DNA from: Blattamonas nauphoetae
Taxonomy: Eukaryota > Preaxostyla > Oxymonadida
Assembly (NCBI GenBank): GCA_033064195.1
Contig: JARBJD010000466.1
Location: 1 to 46,076 of the forward strand
DNA length: 46,076 nucleotides
Direction: 5' to 3'
Numbering within the stretch: the stretch's first letter is position 1; the number at the start of each line of letters is the position of its first letter. The notes under the pieces are model-generated. The model did no database searches and was not told the origin of the DNA. It worked only from the letters and a program-made list of their open reading frames with translations. This document shows positions 1 to 10,424 of the stretch, in pieces. Made by a program: the position numbers and the translations under genes.

Positions 1-861
1 CTTTCTCAGGTAATCGCCTCATGGTATCATTGATTTCACTTTTCTCTGTTTTATCTCTCAGAATTGAAGTGAACTTCGAATCAGGCCAATTTAAAGTGTG
101 TTGGTGAACGAGATCCTATCCATCGCCCCATCATATCTTTTCAACTCTCGCAGACCAACAAGGAAGTGTTGGCGGTGGGCGTCTAAAATAACAACAACTA
201 TCCCTCCAAAGGAGTCGATAAACACAGTGTGAATTCATATCTAGTCTCATTTCGTTTGCAGTTTTAATCCCTTGACTGTAGTTTCAACTGACTCTGAACC
301 AGGGCTGAAAATAAGGTCATTTTCGGCGTATTTACGCCAAAATATTGCATTTTTGTTACACCAGTGTAAACACTGGTGTATCGTTCTCGACACCCACAGT
401 TTATTCGTTTCTGGATTTGTCACAATTTAGAAGCTGTTTTATGACAGAATTAAAACAGAAACCCTCTATTCAGAAACAAATTTCACTTGACGACTTTGGA
501 TCTCCTATTGTTGCTCAGAAGCGGTCTCAATTGACAGGTGTAATCCTCAAACCCAAGACAGAAACGAAGTGTCAGATTTTGCGTCGGTGATGACATAGCA
601 GAATTCAACATTCGACGTTGGGGTAAAACAACCTACATCGCTCAAGTATGGCGTTACATGTGTTCCATGTAGGCTGGGAAGCTCATCTCTCAGAAACAAT
701 TCACAAAGATTGGGATCCTAATACTGCCGAACCAACGATATCTTCCATTTTGTTGACAGAACAATTTCAATCACCACATGGTTGATTTTTGATGTCATAA
801 AAAATTCGAATCATCATCGAAACTCGTCTCATCACTTCAGGAGAGACAGATATTGTTCACA
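1..861. other. Unassigned decayed region
   Basis: No gene is recognised. A short open frame at 345-590 (81 codons, + strand) has no family resemblance I can name. Positions 10-60 could be a small GT...AG intron (CAG|GTAATC to TCTCAG), but no convincing exon lies on either side. Two perfect stem-loops sit at 325-380. The stretch directly precedes a Polinton-derived fragment, so part of it may be older Polinton sequence. Confidence 0.35.
325..380. repeat. Two adjacent perfect stem-loops
   Basis: The first has stem GGCGTA, loop TT, stem TACGCC (325-338). The second has stem TACACCAGTG, loop TAAA, stem CACTGGTGTA (357-380). Both are visible as exact inverted repeats. Role unknown. Confidence 0.7.
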
Positions 862-1405
862 GGAATGCATTTTTGTAGACACCAGTAGTTGATCTTTGAA
901 TGCTGAAATATTGGATACTCTCGAAGGAAAGGCTCGTTTTGAATGGAGTGATCGAATTTTATGGTGTCAAAATCACCTCGTTCATTGAAAAGTTCAACAC
1001 CCTCATTTGTGATTTATTTCACAGTGACTTCGTCAAAACAGTGATTTTCTTCATCGATTTGACACAAAATATTGGACAAATTTTTGCACTTTGTTGGAAA
1101 TTTGATCACTTTGTCGATTTTCTTCAAAAATCAACCCGAACAGATTTTGAAACTCATTCTAAAATCTCAATGACGATGTGACTCGACCCTGGGCGGGTTC
1201 GAGACCTCGCAGAGGCGAGACTCATTGATCAAAACAAACCGGATCAAAATCGGATGAGTCGTGGAGATATGTGTCGAACATTGGTCAAAATCAAAATTTT
1301 GGAAAATATTTTTTTCAAAATTGACCATATCTCGACAACCAGCAGAGATCAGACCTGAAATGCAATTGCAATCTCTGATGTTCTGGATTTGAACTGATGA
1401 AATCT
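862..1405 (-). mobile_element. Decayed Polinton fragment
   Basis: About 862-1010 matches 15357-15515 in the same orientation (shared text around 'TGCATTTTTGTAGACA' and 'TTGATCTTTGAATGCTGA'). A stretch at 1374-1404 matches 15988-16020 ('TCTGATGTTCTGGATTTGAA'). The order and rough spacing are the same as in segment A, where these belong to the two orphan genes at 15072-16698. The sequence between has diverged beyond recognition, so this is an older, broken copy. Confidence 0.7.
1182..1219 (+). repeat. 38-bp B-box/stem-loop motif, copy 1
   Basis: The reverse complement matches 15569-15606 at 33 of 38 positions. It contains a perfect tRNA-type B box (GGTTCGAGACC, 1196-1206) followed by a small stem CTCGC-AGAG-GCGAG. 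See the copies at 15569 and 29250. Confidence 0.65.
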
Positions 1406-2324
1406 AACGTAAATTTTGCAAAACCATTGTTTGAGGAAGCACGAGATTCTGGTGATTTACAATGGTCCCAGGGTTGCGATCATCTGTGATGGAGCATTCA
1501 CGATCCCCATCGGCCCGTTTCTGGCTTACTGGGCCGGAATTTTTCAAGTTTTTAATGGTGCTAGCTTCCTCCTCGTTTTCGCTGAATCCTCGAAATTTCA
1601 TAGTGCTGCAGTCACTACGTCCTCAGGATCAACTAATCTACTATGACCACGGTCACGGTTATAGTGAGAATTTCGCCAAAGTACGAATTATGGGGTATTT
1701 TTGAAAATATGTTTCAAATCGTCTTGAAATGGTGCACAAAGGATGAAGAAATTATGAGGAAACAGAAAAATAATTTGGAAAAAATTTTCGTCAGGAGCCA
1801 AGATCCCATTTTGACCCTGTATTTGACTGCAGTAAAATCGACATTTTTCAATTTCGAAAATATTTTCATCCAAGGTCATATTCGATGCGCTCTTTCGATT
1901 CCCGCAAGTTTTATTGAAATCGGATCAGTAGTTGTTGTTCAAAATGGTTTTATTTTCTTATTTTTTCATTTTTTGTTTTGTACTAAATGAATGCAACAGT
2001 CTCGCCTACAAATTCGAAAACAACAGGGGTCTCAGAAAGTCATAACAAAGACGTCGACAGAATCAAAGCAACGTTGATGTAGTCGATGAAAAGGAGAATT
2101 GGAATGTTTCTGATGCATTCACGGTTCAACACCGGACGTATGTTCATGGTCGTTGAAATGGAGGATAAAACCGATGCATTCGTACCAAGACATAGATCAA
2201 CTAGAAATGGAACCAATTCTCCGGCAATGATCAACTTCGAAAGTTCAAATATTCTGAAATTATTTTTCCATTGACAGTTTCTGAAGTGTTCATTTCAACT
2301 GATTCGTGAACTGTCAAGAACCAG
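1406..2324. other. Unassigned Polinton-flank sequence
   Basis: No family is recognised. Open frames at 1643-1990 (+) and 2040-2234 (-) have no recognisable motif. The last few hundred bases probably belong to the small Polinton gene that copy 1 of the 8.1-kb transposon entered, because the target duplication GAACCAG ends at 2324 and recurs at 10425-10431. Confidence 0.4.
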
Positions 2325-2340
2325 GGTCATCTCAATTTAA

Positions 2341-2430
2341 AGTTGGTTTTCTCGAGTGCAGTTGGTTTTCTGAACTGCAGTTGGTTTTCTGAACGACCGT
2401 TGGAAATCTGAACGACCGTTGGAAATCTGC
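2341..2430 (+). repeat. Subterminal ~19-20 bp repeats
   Basis: Five units of the form (A)GTTGG(TTTT or AAAT)CTGAAC(TGC or GACC) follow one another. The right TIR of copy 1 (about 10298-10408) has six units and that of copy 2 has five, so copy number varies by whole units. Such repeats next to the tips are often transposase binding sites; that role is inferred. Confidence 0.75.
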
Positions 2431-2484
2431 AAAAAAAGTTGGTTTTTTTAAACCTTATCGGTGTGGATGTTTGATCAAAAAATT

Positions 2485-2556
2485 GTACAAATGGACGAGT
2501 TGGTAGATACAAAGACTTCCACTGTTGGGTCCCAGGTTCGAATCCCGGGATCTCCA
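2485..2556 (+). tRNA. tRNA-like unit in left TIR, copy 1 (degenerate)
   Basis: A near-consensus A box (TGGACGAGTTGG, 2492-2503) and a perfect B box (GGTTCGAATCC, 2535-2545) lie at tRNA spacing. The T arm folds (CCAGG-TTCGAAT-CCCGG, one mismatch). The D stem and 5' acceptor pair poorly, so this is not a working tRNA. The anticodon loop reads CTTCCAC, which would give TCC (Gly) if real. It is more likely a tRNA-derived Pol III promoter unit. It points into the element, as does its partner in the right TIR. Confidence 0.5.
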
Positions 2557-3301
2557 ACTTTTTCTTAACAGGATTTTTCTGACGTGATCATTCATATTTT
2601 TGTGAAATTATTGCAGTATTCATGATCGGATGAGTAATGTTCGACAATTGGATTGAATTGGCCTTTTTGAATCGGATCATCCCACTTTCTCTTTAACTCT
2701 CCTCTCTCTGGTGTATACCGCCCTTTCAACAGGATATATATCCTGAAAGCGACGAGTTTCATTGTGAGTCTGGAAAGATTGGACGGTCAGAAAGGCCTCT
2801 ATCTCTGATTGTGTTTTAACAATCTCATCCTCTCATCGCTCAGATACGATTGAGGGACACGGTGAAGGGCTTTCCCATCCTTTCGAATGCTTGGGCAAGC
2901 CATGACACATGCTGAATCTCACTGTTTGATGACCCTCCTGAGCGATTGGATCATGATGAAAAATGGAACCGTGTATTGAACAGGAAGAATGGACACTCAA
3001 AGAAGAGTTAAAACACTCGACATCGACTCATCTTCACTCAGGCCTAGATCACTCTCGAGAAATGTGGGTCCCTTGTCATTTTCCAGCGAAATCCATGCCT
3101 ACTAACTGTGTCCACATTGGATTGTCAATCAGATCCTCAACAATAATCAATAGCGAAGTCTCATCAATCAATTCAGGTTTCTGAATCAGATAATCTCTCC
3201 TCTGTGCATGCAAATATGGCATACCTTTCATCCACACAACAAATCAAAGATGATGAAAAACTCGTTGTATTCTGATGCAAATGCGACACTGTATTAACTA
3301 A

Positions 3302-4808
3302 CATAACCAAACGACTCGAAATCCTCCATTCCTCGATATCTTTCCTGAATACGGTCGAGATCACACGACACATAACTATCCTCTTCCGATCGAACGGAAT
3401 GGATTCATCTATGTCCCTGTCAAGCCGACAAACTTTGAACTCAATTTAAATCCCTTCCCCATGACGACCTTATGGATGGTGTCGAGGGGACGATTCTCAA
3501 TCCCCATTTGCATCGTCAAGAACGTCACCCCGACAGCATCGTCGACGTCTTCCCCAACAGCCAGGTGATGACATTGAAAAGACTCCCTCAACACAAATGG
3601 GAATGTCTGGGCGTCCTCGACCTCGCCACATGCACTATTGGCAGCATCCTTCGATGAGGGACCAGAATTACAACTCGGACGAGTTCTATCCCATCATCGT
3701 GGAATCTCTCGCCCATCAATACCCTCCTCGTCAGCAGCAACCGACATACAATCAACAAGTGCTTGTTTTGAAGATGTCCAAGCAGATGTGCCCAGTCAGG
3801 AGTTCCCGATGACCATCAGATCTCTGATGCACTCACAACAGGAGCAAGCGGAAGATACTCGACTCCCACCTCTCTACTCAGACGATGTTATGACGTATCC
3901 CCTCCATTCTCATGTTAAAGCCCTTGAGAATCGAAACAAACACGAACACCCTCCAGACAAGGTCAACGATGTCCAGAACCCGCTTGTCGATTCTGGACGA
4001 GTTGTAGTTGCCTTCCCAGATCAACAAAAGTACTTCTCTCCCTTCCTTTCTCAGAACGAGCACAGCACTGTCCGTTTACAGGCAAAGCGGTATGCCAAAC
4101 AGAAGCCGGACTCCCTCTCAAACAGGGAGGGTTTTGTGAACCAACAGCAACAGCACATCAACCCACAGTTTCCACAACAATCGTCTGCTGCCATTGTCAC
4201 GTAGAATTCCCAGTCATATCGTCGTCCACTGCAACAATCAGAGAATCAGCCATTCGATGAAGAATATGCCACATCTCGCGCCAACCAGCTAACCGAACGA
4301 GATTTTTCTGGTTCTTTCGCACTGCCTCCCACATACACCAATCAAAAACAGTCAGAAACAACACATCAATCCGAGCCAATCTCGCACCAAAGATACCCAC
4401 AGGAAGACATCCACCACTTCACCCAACCCTCCTTCTACAAACCCCAATCTTCCACTTCCCTACTTTCTTCCCATGTCCTCCAACTCCCATCAAGTTGCCC
4501 TCAACGCACACATTGTGTGGTTCCCGCATTACGAGACTGACCCTCGCATTCTGATGGAGTAGACAGGATCAGCCGATGCTGTCCACAACTGGCGTTTCTA
4601 TTTGTCGATTCCGACATATCCGATGAATGTGGCACCGACACAAATTCAGTCGAAGTCGCCAACACGCGGGAAGAAGGATCAGACGGCGAGAAGGCTGGCG
4701 AACGAGCTGAGAAGGTTGCTGCTGATTTCCAATCCCTCGTCGACTACTACGATGATCTTGACATCATCAATCAACTCTGGAAGAGCAGCGACATCCTGTC
4801 GAACAAGA
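3302..4808 (+). pseudogene. Gln/Pro-rich protein gene remnant, copy 1
   Basis: No family is recognised. The matching frame in copy 2 is open for about 300 codons and is rich in Gln, Pro and Ser (for example 'YPPRQQQPTYNQQ'). In copy 1, homopolymer differences split the same frame near 3440-3770. After a TAG (4202-4204) the frame stays open to 4542. A second frame then shows coding character ('NAHIVWFPHYETDPRILME'), ending at TAG 4560-4562, and a third acidic frame ('DYYDDLDIINQLW') runs to 4808. Both TAG codons are shared by the two copies. This is the only cargo not resembling a host family I know, so it is also the best place to look for an unknown transposase. Confidence 0.45.
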
Positions 4809-4816
4809 TGGTGTGA

Positions 4817-6110
4817 GTGTCAGGAGGCGATGGCTGGGCTTACGATTTCGACGTCCACTGCATCGATCATTTCCTCCACTTTGGCGAGGACGTCCGCGCC
4901 GTGATAAGGCTCAGATGTTCACAGGAAGGCAAAATCTCGCTTTCTTTGAACAAGAAAAGACTGTGCTCGTTCACGACTTGCACTGTTTCACCAATACTCT
5001 CCCACATATCAACAGCAACACTCTCCATCTCTTCATACACGCTTGCCTCGCTCAGTCCAACTGCACATTCTTCTCTCTTCGCCGTCACGTCCATAGGCAA
5101 TGTAGCTTTCACAACGACGATCATCAACGATCTGACGTCAACAACCACCCTTTTCTCGATCACAAAGTCAACTGGAACAGTGACGTTCTCTTCCTCTCCC
5201 TTCACCGATTGTGGGTCAACGAGCTCATCTCTCATCGATGCCACACTAACTGAATCCGTGTCTCTTTCAGTCGTTTATGTCAATGTGTTTCAAGATCTAA
5301 AACAGCCACCACCGCGGCGGGTCAGTTGAGCATCACCGTCACTGTCAACTCTGACGCGACTTGCCGCACAATCACACTGTCTGTGGACTCTGCCTTCACT
5401 GAAACAAGCGAGACACTAACATTGACCAAAATGGATTCATGGCCATGTCAAGCTGCTCGTTCACCTCTCTCGTCTCGATTGGGTCGGGCTAAGCCCTGAG
5501 TGGAACAATCGGCACTGATAAGGTAGAAACCATTGCCAGTTCGATCTTCGCGCCGTGTTCAGCTGCAAATGGAGGAGCTCTCTCGGTCAGTCACAGGCGG
5601 ACAACTCTCCATCACCTCGACAATAATTTCTGACAGTTCAGCTACCGCGAATGGAGCGGCGCTGTTCCTGGACCCCAGCGGACTCACAGCCTCATATCTG
5701 ACCTCTTTGCTGCCACGAACGTCAATGTGTGTGGATGATCTGGCATTCTCCAAACTGATCGTCGTTCTTCCATCGACCCTGTCATCCGCGTCTGTCGGAT
5801 CTCTGATCTCCCCCACTGCCTCTCTGACCATCTTCCCATCATCAGAGAATGCTCGTTCTCCACGTGATCCTCCACACATGACGGCAGAGGGATCTCGATT
5901 TCATGTCCATCCAAATTCCCACCTTCAAGTCTTGTCATCGACTCAAAATTCGATAAAATCTGTCAGTGTTCGAGCGGACGATCTGGAGAATGGATTTTCA
6001 TCTCCGCCTACGACTACTCATCACTCCTCATCTCACACTCGATGTCAAGGAAGTCTGTCAAAATGTCAGCTTCAGGCCCATCTTTCGATGTGACAGTCAC
6101 CGCCTGCACA
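4817..6110 (+). pseudogene. Ser/Thr-rich beta-helix surface protein remnant, copy 1
   Basis: Frames at 4817-5329 and 5533-6093 encode short beta-strand-like repeats rich in Ser, Thr and Val ('SIGNVAFTTTIINDLTS', 'TGTVTFSSSPFTDCGS', 'TSTIISDSSATANGAALFLD'). This is the pattern of parallel beta-helix (Pmp/adhesin-like) repeats, of which oxymonads have large families. The piece between (about 5380-5580) carries similar text ('FMAMSSCSFTSLVSIGSG') in another frame. No signal peptide or membrane anchor is seen. The gene is fragmentary and broken in both copies, so it looks like captured cargo. Confidence 0.55.
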
Positions 6111-6144
6111 TACACATCCTGCTCAACAACCTCCGAGACAACTT

Positions 6145-7617
6145 TTGGCGTACTCTCCATCGCGCACTCTTTCAGACACAGTTCATCCTCACTGGAACAG
6201 CAACTATCACAACATGCACGTCACAGTCAATGTGATTAGCCGACGTACTCCACCCACGCCTGTGTCTAAGCTGATGCCTCAATTGTTTTTGGTGAATGAG
6301 GATGCCGCTTCTTCGATTGCTGTTCGTTTTCTTCTCGCCGTCATTCTCCTCGTTCGCCAGTATCTGAACACGCAACGAATCACTCATGTGGTGATCTGTG
6401 GAACTGGAACGACATTCTTGGCATCGCCAGCGAAACATGTGAGCCGTGTGTGCAGCTTTCTTGACAAAGCACTTGATGGTGACGGGGTGATCCTGGTTCA
6501 TTCACCTCAAGGGCACAACCGCGTGATGCTGATTGAGTCGATTTTTCTGATTCAGCGCTACAGTTGGTGAGTGGAGCTTGCGATGGAAGTGACGTCGCTG
6601 AGCCGGCGGACTCGGATGAAGGGATCGTTCGTTTCGGGGTTGAGGAAGCATGCTGGAGTGATTAATCGTCTTGTGCAAACGCCTCGTCTTTTGCAGGAAT
6701 CGTTCACTCTGCACAACACGTCGTTCAACCAGGCAGTGCGACTGGCTCAGTCTGCGCCGAGTGTGCGTACTGCTCCGAAAGTGAAGTTCCCCTGCTCACT
6801 GGCGCCGTGTGTCGTGAAACCGAAATCGAGCTCGTCGACGAAACGACCGCAGACGAGTGAACCGACAAGCGGGACGGAGCCAGCGGGATCGATTCTGCAG
6901 TCCGGCGATGCGAGGAGACACCGAATGCCGCTGAAGTTGGCGAAAACGAGAGCCCGCTTCTTTCGCGTGTCGCCCGCCGCTGACCAGCGCTTGCCGAACC
7001 TACACTCCACTCGGATTGGACGTGCCGCAGATTAATGTTCAGAATGTGCCCGCACAATTGTTGGGGCATGCGACGATTCTGGAATTGATGGAAGCTAGAA
7101 ACCGAAACTGTCAGCTCTTCGGACAATCGAACAAAACGCCCTCCGACGGCAAGGATCGGCCGGGCACCACTCCCGAACGGCATGCCCGGCCGCCCACACT
7201 CTCACAAGTCTCGTCCGCAGCGTCACTGGATTCGCTGGCCTCCTCGTCGCGTGTTGATTCGCCGACGTGCGCGACGAACGAAGAAAGCGAGTCGGTGATT
7301 GAACTGAACCCCACCCCGCTCTCATTGTACACAGACCAGCACTTCCTGCCGCTCTTCTCGCCCACACCGCACACCCCTCCGTCGGCAGCGGACAGCAACA
7401 CAGACCGCTCTCGCCCCTCGTCGCCCACACTCACAAACCCCCTTTCGCCTCCGAAGGACCACGCGAACTTGAACGAGCCACCGAGTCCTGTTCTTGTGAC
7501 GATGCACCGGTTCTCGCGCGGGAATGGGATGCGCTCGCCGCGACACTCGAAGCCAGCCCCAAAGTTGGTCTCGCTCCCCACAACCCCTCCCACACCCTCC
7601 CCCTCTTCCCCATAACA
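6145..7617 (+). pseudogene. Dual-specificity-phosphatase-like gene remnant, copy 1
   Basis: The frame at 6145-6570 ends in a DSP-like fold signature: 'PQLFLVNEDAASS', then 'ITHVVICGTG', then 'GVILVHSPQGHNR'. The last matches the phosphatase loop HCxxGxxR, with Ser in place of the catalytic Cys, so the product would be inactive. Downstream frames (6571-7035 and 7016-7615) encode a basic stretch and a Ser/Pro/Thr-rich, probably disordered tail ending in 'TPPTPSPSSP'. The frames are offset, and copies 1 and 2 differ by 2 bp near 6950, which changes how they connect. The Ser substitution is common to both copies and so predates their separation. Confidence 0.55.
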
Positions 7618-8508
7618 CGAAAGTGTGCATTCTGCGAGTGTGAAGAAGATAACACCGACAACATCCGTCGCGAAGGGGAAGGCTGTGGCTGCGAGGCAGA
7701 AGCGCCATTTCTGATTGTTTCTCCGATCGGATTGGGTGGATCTGCCGTCGTGGTCCGTTCCCTTTCTTTTGGTTCGTGTCCCATCCTCTTTCTTCCTCCG
7801 CGTTCTGTTCTGCTTCGAAGCTCGTCATCATTTGGCTGTCCTGTTCTGCGCTGAATCTCGCTGTAGCTTTCTGTTCTGGCAGTGTCTTTCTCTGTGCGTC
7901 CTGCCCTTTCTTGCCTGTACATGAGACGATAGAGATTCGGGGGAGGGGATCTGAGGCTATTATCGTTTTACCCATTCTTTACCAGTTTCTGAGCCAATTT
8001 TCGCGAATATTTTGTTTTCTTGATTGCTTGTGACATGCACTGAATGAATTGAAGACGTGATATTGTCTTGTTTCCGAAATATTGGTTGGTGAAGTGTTCA
8101 AAAACAAACTGGATTTGTGCAGCACAGGAGTTGGGGATGACTTACTATCTGGTTCCAGCAAACAATGAAATCCTTATCATTTGAATCGAGTGCGTTTCAA
8201 CCGTCCAACCAATCTGGGGATGGCAGCAGAGAATGACGAGAATTGGATGGCTTCAGCATTCTTGATCTCCGCTTCAAACTTCAGCTGCGTCGCAAAATAT
8301 GTTCACGGAAGAACAAATTGTTGTTCCAGATCGAGTTGTTCCTGTCTGCACGGATCTTTCTACAAGTTCACATTAACAACCATCTGCTGTTCGATGAGAC
8401 CTCGTTCGGCGTTCTTTGCAAGAAATGGGTTTCTTTTGGTTTTGTCTCATCTGTTGAGAAAATAGTGGGGGCAGTCAGGGACTAAGTTTTCTTCAAATCG
8501 AGTGCGAT
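7618..8508. other. Spacer without recognised gene
   Basis: Pyrimidine-rich sequence between the phosphatase-like remnant and the convergent helical-repeat remnant. Several overlapping short frames occur on both strands but none has family character. It is nearly identical in copy 2 (about 22467-23371). Confidence 0.4.
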
Positions 8509-9925
8509 TCAGTGTCGATTCGTTATTGTGCCAGTGGAGACCCCAAAATGAGCATTTGAGTTGTCAGTGTATTCATACCCAACCATGTCATCACATCGAG
8601 TGATCCGAAATAAATTCGCTGTGGTTTCGTGTGCAAAAAAGGAGAATGTTGTTTCCAACTCCAAAGAGTCATCAAGACCTTCCTCTCGCAAGCTGGCCAT
8701 GATGTCCTTGCTTCTCCTTTGCACTTCGGGTTTTGCGTCCTTCCACATCAACAGAGTCCATCTCAGGTACGACAGGCCTTGATCGATCATTTCAACGGTG
8801 GTGAAGTGAATGAAGCAATTTATGATGGCGACAGAGAGAGGGGGGGCAGCATGAAAGAGTGAATTTCTTCGTAGAAAAGAGCGCATCGCATTGGCTCCAG
8901 AAGCAGAGTCATAATGCTGGATGTCGGATTGTGGATGTCGAATATGGAGTAGTGACGACAGATGAATCTCAGAAAACCCTCAAGTGGAACAAGGAGATCC
9001 GAAAAGATGATGTGGAAGAACTGAAGTTGTTCTGGAATCACAGAAAAGTCCCTAAAATAGATGGAGTCGCCGAGTTGAGAGAGACAGCGAACAATGATTC
9101 TCACGAGAAGAATTATGTGTTGAGGCTTCAGATGATTCTCTTGCTCGCAGAATGAAAGCGGAGGAGTCAGAAGAATTCGGCTTCCACAAGTTTGAGTCGG
9201 TCACGAGTGTCGGCCATTTCTAGTGTTGTATCCAGAAATGAAAGTGCTGAAAATGATATTGTTTCATTGCTACAGGATAAAAGGGAGACCATTGCTTCTG
9301 CGAACAGTCGACAGGTTCGATTCGGTGATGGGACGAGGTCAAACAGAATCTCGCCGCAAGTGAACAGTTTCTTGGGCCCAGGTGCAAGTTTGTCCAGCAA
9401 TCGGCAGGCCTTTCGGGTTTCAGACTTTCCAAAGACGGCTCCTTCTTTCACAAGTGTCACAAGTGAGAGAAAGACTGGAGATGCATCAGAGATGTTGGTG
9501 ATTCGAGACAGGTTGACTGTGAAGAATGGTTGCGGCAAATCTCTCGTGTCCGGTTGGGAAAGATGCGATTAAAAGAGATTCTGTGTGGGAAGGGAGCTGG
9601 GTCTGTACGAGAAGAGGGAGTGGAAAAGATCGGATTCATTCCCTTCGGTCTCTTCTTGATATGCCCCTGCTGGAAGACAAAGTGAGGTGCACACGTGGTT
9701 AGCCAGTTGCCTTGTCTCCGCTTTGTTTGCTGGTGTTGCGTTCTCTCGATGCCAGTCGTGGATCTGACGGTTAACGTATGGTTGAGAAGGAAGGGGAGGC
9801 GGTGTGAGATTGCAGTTGGCTGAAATGGAGGAATATCCTTGGGACTCTGTTGGTTTTGGGACAGGGATTACTGAAATGGCACCTGTTTCGGTGAAAGATA
9901 ATCGCGTCGATTTGCACAACTCCAT
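8509..9925 (-). pseudogene. Helical-repeat (ARM/HEAT-like) protein remnant, copy 1
   Basis: On the minus strand the order is 9925-9569 (start 'MELCKSTRLSF'), 9538-9167, 9104-8820 and 8886-8509. The middle part reads 'KACRLLDKLAPGP', 'EILFDLVPSPNRTC' and 'AMVSLLSCSNETISFSALSF'. The end reads 'AKPEVQRRSKDIMASLREEG'. Amphipathic helices with this wording are typical of a very large predicted-protein family I remember from Blattamonas; the match is from memory. The frame changes several times, so it is a broken gene or one with small introns. No catalytic motif is visible. Confidence 0.5.
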
Positions 9926-9982
9926 TCTTGCTCTGTTTCATTGTATCATCTCATGATTCATTTTTGTGATTGTTGGTACAGA

Positions 9983-10422
9983 ATATATCCTGTTGAAAGG
10001 GCGGTATACACCAGAGAGAGGAGAGTTCAAGAGAAAGTGGGATGATCCGATTCAAAAAAAGGCCAATTCAATCCAATTGTCGAACATTACTCATCCGATC
10101 ATGAATACTGCAATAATTTCACAAAAATATGAATGATCACGTCAGAAAAATCCTGTTAAGAAAAAAGTTGGAGATCCCGGGATTCGAACCTGGGACCCAA
10201 CAGTGGAAGTCTTTGTATCTACCAACTCGTCCATTTGTACAATTTTTTTTTGATCAAACATCCACACCGATAAGGTTTAAAAAAACCAACTTTTTTTGCA
10301 GATTTCCAACGGTCGTTCAGATTTCCAACGGTCGTTCAGAAAACCAACGGTCGTTCAGAAAACCAACTGCAGTTCAGAAAACCAACTGCACTCGAGAAAA
10401 CCAACTTCAAATTGAGGCAGCC
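9983..10422 (-). repeat. Right TIR, copy 1
   Basis: Inverse of 2325-2739. It is longer because it has an extra subterminal repeat unit and longer A/T runs. The outermost bases rc GGCTGCCTCAATTTGAAGTT differ from the left tip GGTCATCTCAATTTAAAGTT at a few positions. Confidence 0.9.
10169..10240 (-). tRNA. tRNA-like unit in right TIR, copy 1 (degenerate)
   Basis: Same 72-bp unit as at 2485-2556, on the opposite strand, so again pointing inward. B box and T arm are intact; the acceptor and D stems are poor. Confidence 0.5.
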
Positions 10423-10424
10423 TT

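Larger units (their letters stand above)
2325..2739 (+). repeat. Left TIR, copy 1
   Basis: This is the inverse of 9983-10422. Homology runs from the GG terminus to GGATATAT at 2732-2739 and then stops abruptly. From outside inward it holds short subterminal repeats, a T-run, a tRNA-like unit, and a unique stretch ending near 'TATACCGCCCTTTCAACAGG'. Confidence 0.9.
2325..10422. mobile_element. 8.1-kb TIR transposon with host-gene cargo, copy 1
   Basis: The element begins GGTCATCTC and ends GAGGCAGCC, with ~415-440 bp terminal inverted repeats. It is flanked by a 7-bp duplication GAACCAG (2318-2324 and 10425-10431; if extended to 9 bp there are two mismatches). The whole 8.1 kb recurs at 17163-25248 with very few differences, so it moved or was copied as one unit recently. 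Inside are four remnants of host-type genes and no transposase I can recognise. Long TIRs, a 7-9 bp duplication and gene cargo recall Pack-type Mutator-like elements, but the superfamily is an inference. A transposase hidden in the Gln/Pro-rich ORF cannot be excluded. Confidence 0.85.

Noticed and set aside
2485-2556. A functional tRNA gene (Gly or Glu).
   Set aside because: The T arm is good, but the acceptor and D stems pair at fewer than half of their positions.
2327-2557. Protein-like frame 'EIPGFEPGTQQWKSL' repeated at four places.
   Set aside because: It is the antisense translation of the tRNA-like T arm and the subterminal repeats, not a gene.
4202-4562. In-frame TAG codons in the transposon's Gln/Pro-rich region suggested a code in which TAG/TAA mean glutamine, as reported for some oxymonads.
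   Set aside because: The long polymerase, integrase and capsid ORFs contain many glutamines, all CAA or CAG, and the genes end at ordinary stops of all three kinds. The TAGs are better read as breaks in an old gene.
4867-5244. Minus-strand 125-codon frame opposite the beta-helix remnant.
   Set aside because: The + strand shows the repeat pattern; the minus frame is its antisense shadow.
7095-7975. Long minus-strand open frames (up to 217 codons) opposite the phosphatase-like tail.
   Set aside because: Arg/Gly/Cys-rich translations without motifs, mirroring the Ser/Pro-rich GC-rich + strand frame; treated as antisense shadows.
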